This document shows, in pieces, positions 63,260-64,000 of a stretch of DNA of 64,000 bases; position 1 is the first letter of the stretch; the number at the start of each line of letters is the position of its first letter. The DNA is taken from assembly GCF_020991085.1 (NCBI RefSeq), contig NZ_CP087719.1:3182001-3246000 (forward strand), in the 5' to 3' direction. The stretch comes from Roseomonas sp. OT10 (GTDB lineage Bacteria > Pseudomonadota > Alphaproteobacteria > Acetobacterales > Acetobacteraceae). The notes under the pieces are model-generated. The model was not told the DNA's origin, did no database searches, and was given only the letters and a program-made list of their open reading frames with translations. Position numbers and translations under genes: made by a program.

Positions 63260-64000
63260 CGCCGCCCATCGCCACGGACCGCAGCAGAGAGGAGACGCTG
63301 CCCTGTCCGGCGCCGGCCGGGGCCGCGGGGATCTGTCGCATCACGCTGTCCAGTTGCTCCAGCAAGGGGTAGTTCGCCGCCGGCCGCGGCGGCTGCGCGC
63401 CCGGCCAGGAGGCGGCGGGCGGCACGGGGAAGGGCTCGCGCAACGGTCCCCAGCCTGCCCCGGGCGGGGGCGGCACGGGGGCGGCGGGAGCCCAGCCCGG
63501 GGCCGGTGGCGGCCCCCAGCCCGGCGCGGGCGGCACGGCACCGAAGAAGGGGTAGGGCGGCGGCGCCTGGTTCCAGGGCGGCGGTGGCGGCGCCCAGCCC
63601 CGGGGGGGCTGCTGTGGCCAGGCCGGCGGCGCGGGCTGGGGCGACGCGGGGGGCGGCCAGCCGGGGGGCGGGGCCGCATAGGGAAAGGGTCCCTCCGGCG
63701 CGGGCGGCATCGCGGCGCCCGGCGGCTCCTGGGGCATCTGCGCCGGGCCGGGCGGCGGCGGAACGGGCTGGAACGGGTCGGGCGTGACCAGGTGCAGCGG
63801 CGTGACGGGGGCTGCCGCCGGCGTGGCGGCGAGGCGATCCAGCTGCTCCTGGGCCCGCGCCTCGGCCATGGCCGCGTCCAGCAGGGGAAAGGGCTCCGGC
63901 GACGCCGGGGGGGCTGCCGGCGTCACCTTCCGGACAGCCTCGTTGCCGAAGCTGCGGTAGCGGATGGCTGGAGCTCCGAGAGCCGCCGCCACACGTGTCA
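63228..64000 (-). CDS. BcsP/BcsO-like proline-rich cellulose biosynthesis protein (5' end probably outside window)
   Basis: At least 254 residues visible. The N-terminal segment VAAALGAPAIRYRSFGNEAV resembles the short BcsR/BcsP motif. A central region of about 150 residues is strongly Pro/Ala/Gly/Trp-rich (repeated PPPPGW-like units), as described for BcsO/BcsP proteins. The C-terminus has an LLEQLDSVMRQIP helix and a Gly/Ser tail. A GTG at 63992 could start translation, but the frame is open to the window edge (codons for Thr-Arg before it), so the real start is probably outside. It overlaps bcsQ by 32 bases. Role in the cellulose machine is inferred from position and composition. Confidence 0.7.
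   Translation of the reverse strand, partial: TRVAAALGAPAIRYRSFGNEAVRKVTPAAPPASPEPFPLLDAAMAEARAQEQLDRLAATPAAAPVTPLHLVTPDPFQPVPPPPGPAQMPQEPPGAAMPPAPEGPFPYAAPPPGWPPPASPQPAPPAWPQQPPRGWAPPPPPWNQAPPPYPFFGAVPPAPGWGPPPAPGWAPAAPVPPPPGAGWGPLREPFPVPPAASWPGAQPPRPAANYPLLEQLDSVMRQIPAAPAGAGQGSVSSLLRSVAMGGGAASTGSGRG

Overview
The window is 64 kb of very GC-rich (about 70% G+C), gene-dense chromosome. It most likely comes from an alphaproteobacterium of the Acetobacteraceae (Roseomonas-like). This rests on the alphaproteobacterial arrangement rpsF-rpsR-(DUF2232)-rplI-dnaB divergent from fabD-fabG...acpP-fabF-mltG, on a fused BcsA-BcsB cellulose synthase of the AcsAB type, and on an alphaproteobacterial comF/grxC/DUF1178 neighbourhood. 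The genus is an inference. I see no phage, insertion sequence, CRISPR array or rRNA.

Layout. 1-6.2 kb (minus strand): the end of an Mla-type lipid ABC transporter (mlaF partial, mlaE), a GNAT acetyltransferase, dnaB, rplI, a DUF2232 membrane protein, rpsR and rpsF. Two DnaA-box-like 9-mers lie just upstream of dnaB. 6.5-11.4 kb: a TonB-dependent siderophore receptor behind a Fur-box-like site, a PiuC-type hydroxylase, a zinc alcohol dehydrogenase and a small secreted protein. 11.6-23.3 kb (plus): fatty-acid synthesis genes fabD, fabG, acpP and fabF, interrupted by a solute-binding protein, an M24-fold hydrolase that has lost its metal ligands, a secreted hypothetical protein and a GT21-type glycosyltransferase; then mltG and an EamA transporter.

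23.6-41.8 kb (plus): the centrepiece, an almost gap-free cluster glgE, treS-maltokinase, glgB, glgX, treZ, malQ, an XRE regulator and treY. Together these encode a closed circuit. Trehalose is isomerised to maltose, phosphorylated, polymerised by GlgE and branched by GlgB. The glucan can then be debranched by GlgX, remodelled by MalQ and turned back into trehalose by TreY and TreZ. GlgE carries a degenerate extra copy of its own catalytic barrel at the N-terminus.

41.8-54 kb: a creatininase-family hydrolase, a secreted hypothetical protein, nusG, secE, tRNA-Trp, an RDD protein, tuf, tRNA-Gly, tRNA-Tyr, rlmB, a 2-keto-4-pentenoate hydratase-like protein, tRNA-Thr, several small proteins, a Hint-domain protein, DUF1178, grxC, comF, a cysteine-dioxygenase-like cupin and a methyltransferase. 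54-64 kb (minus): a cellulose operon reading from the right edge as a BcsP/BcsO-like proline-rich protein, bcsQ, bcsAB fusion and bcsC, with no bcsZ or bcsD.

Non-coding structure. A roughly 350-bp hairpin-rich repeat is present in opposite orientations at 17.6 and 43.5 kb, with a partial copy at 3.9 kb. A second large inverted-repeat element with a terminator follows fabG.
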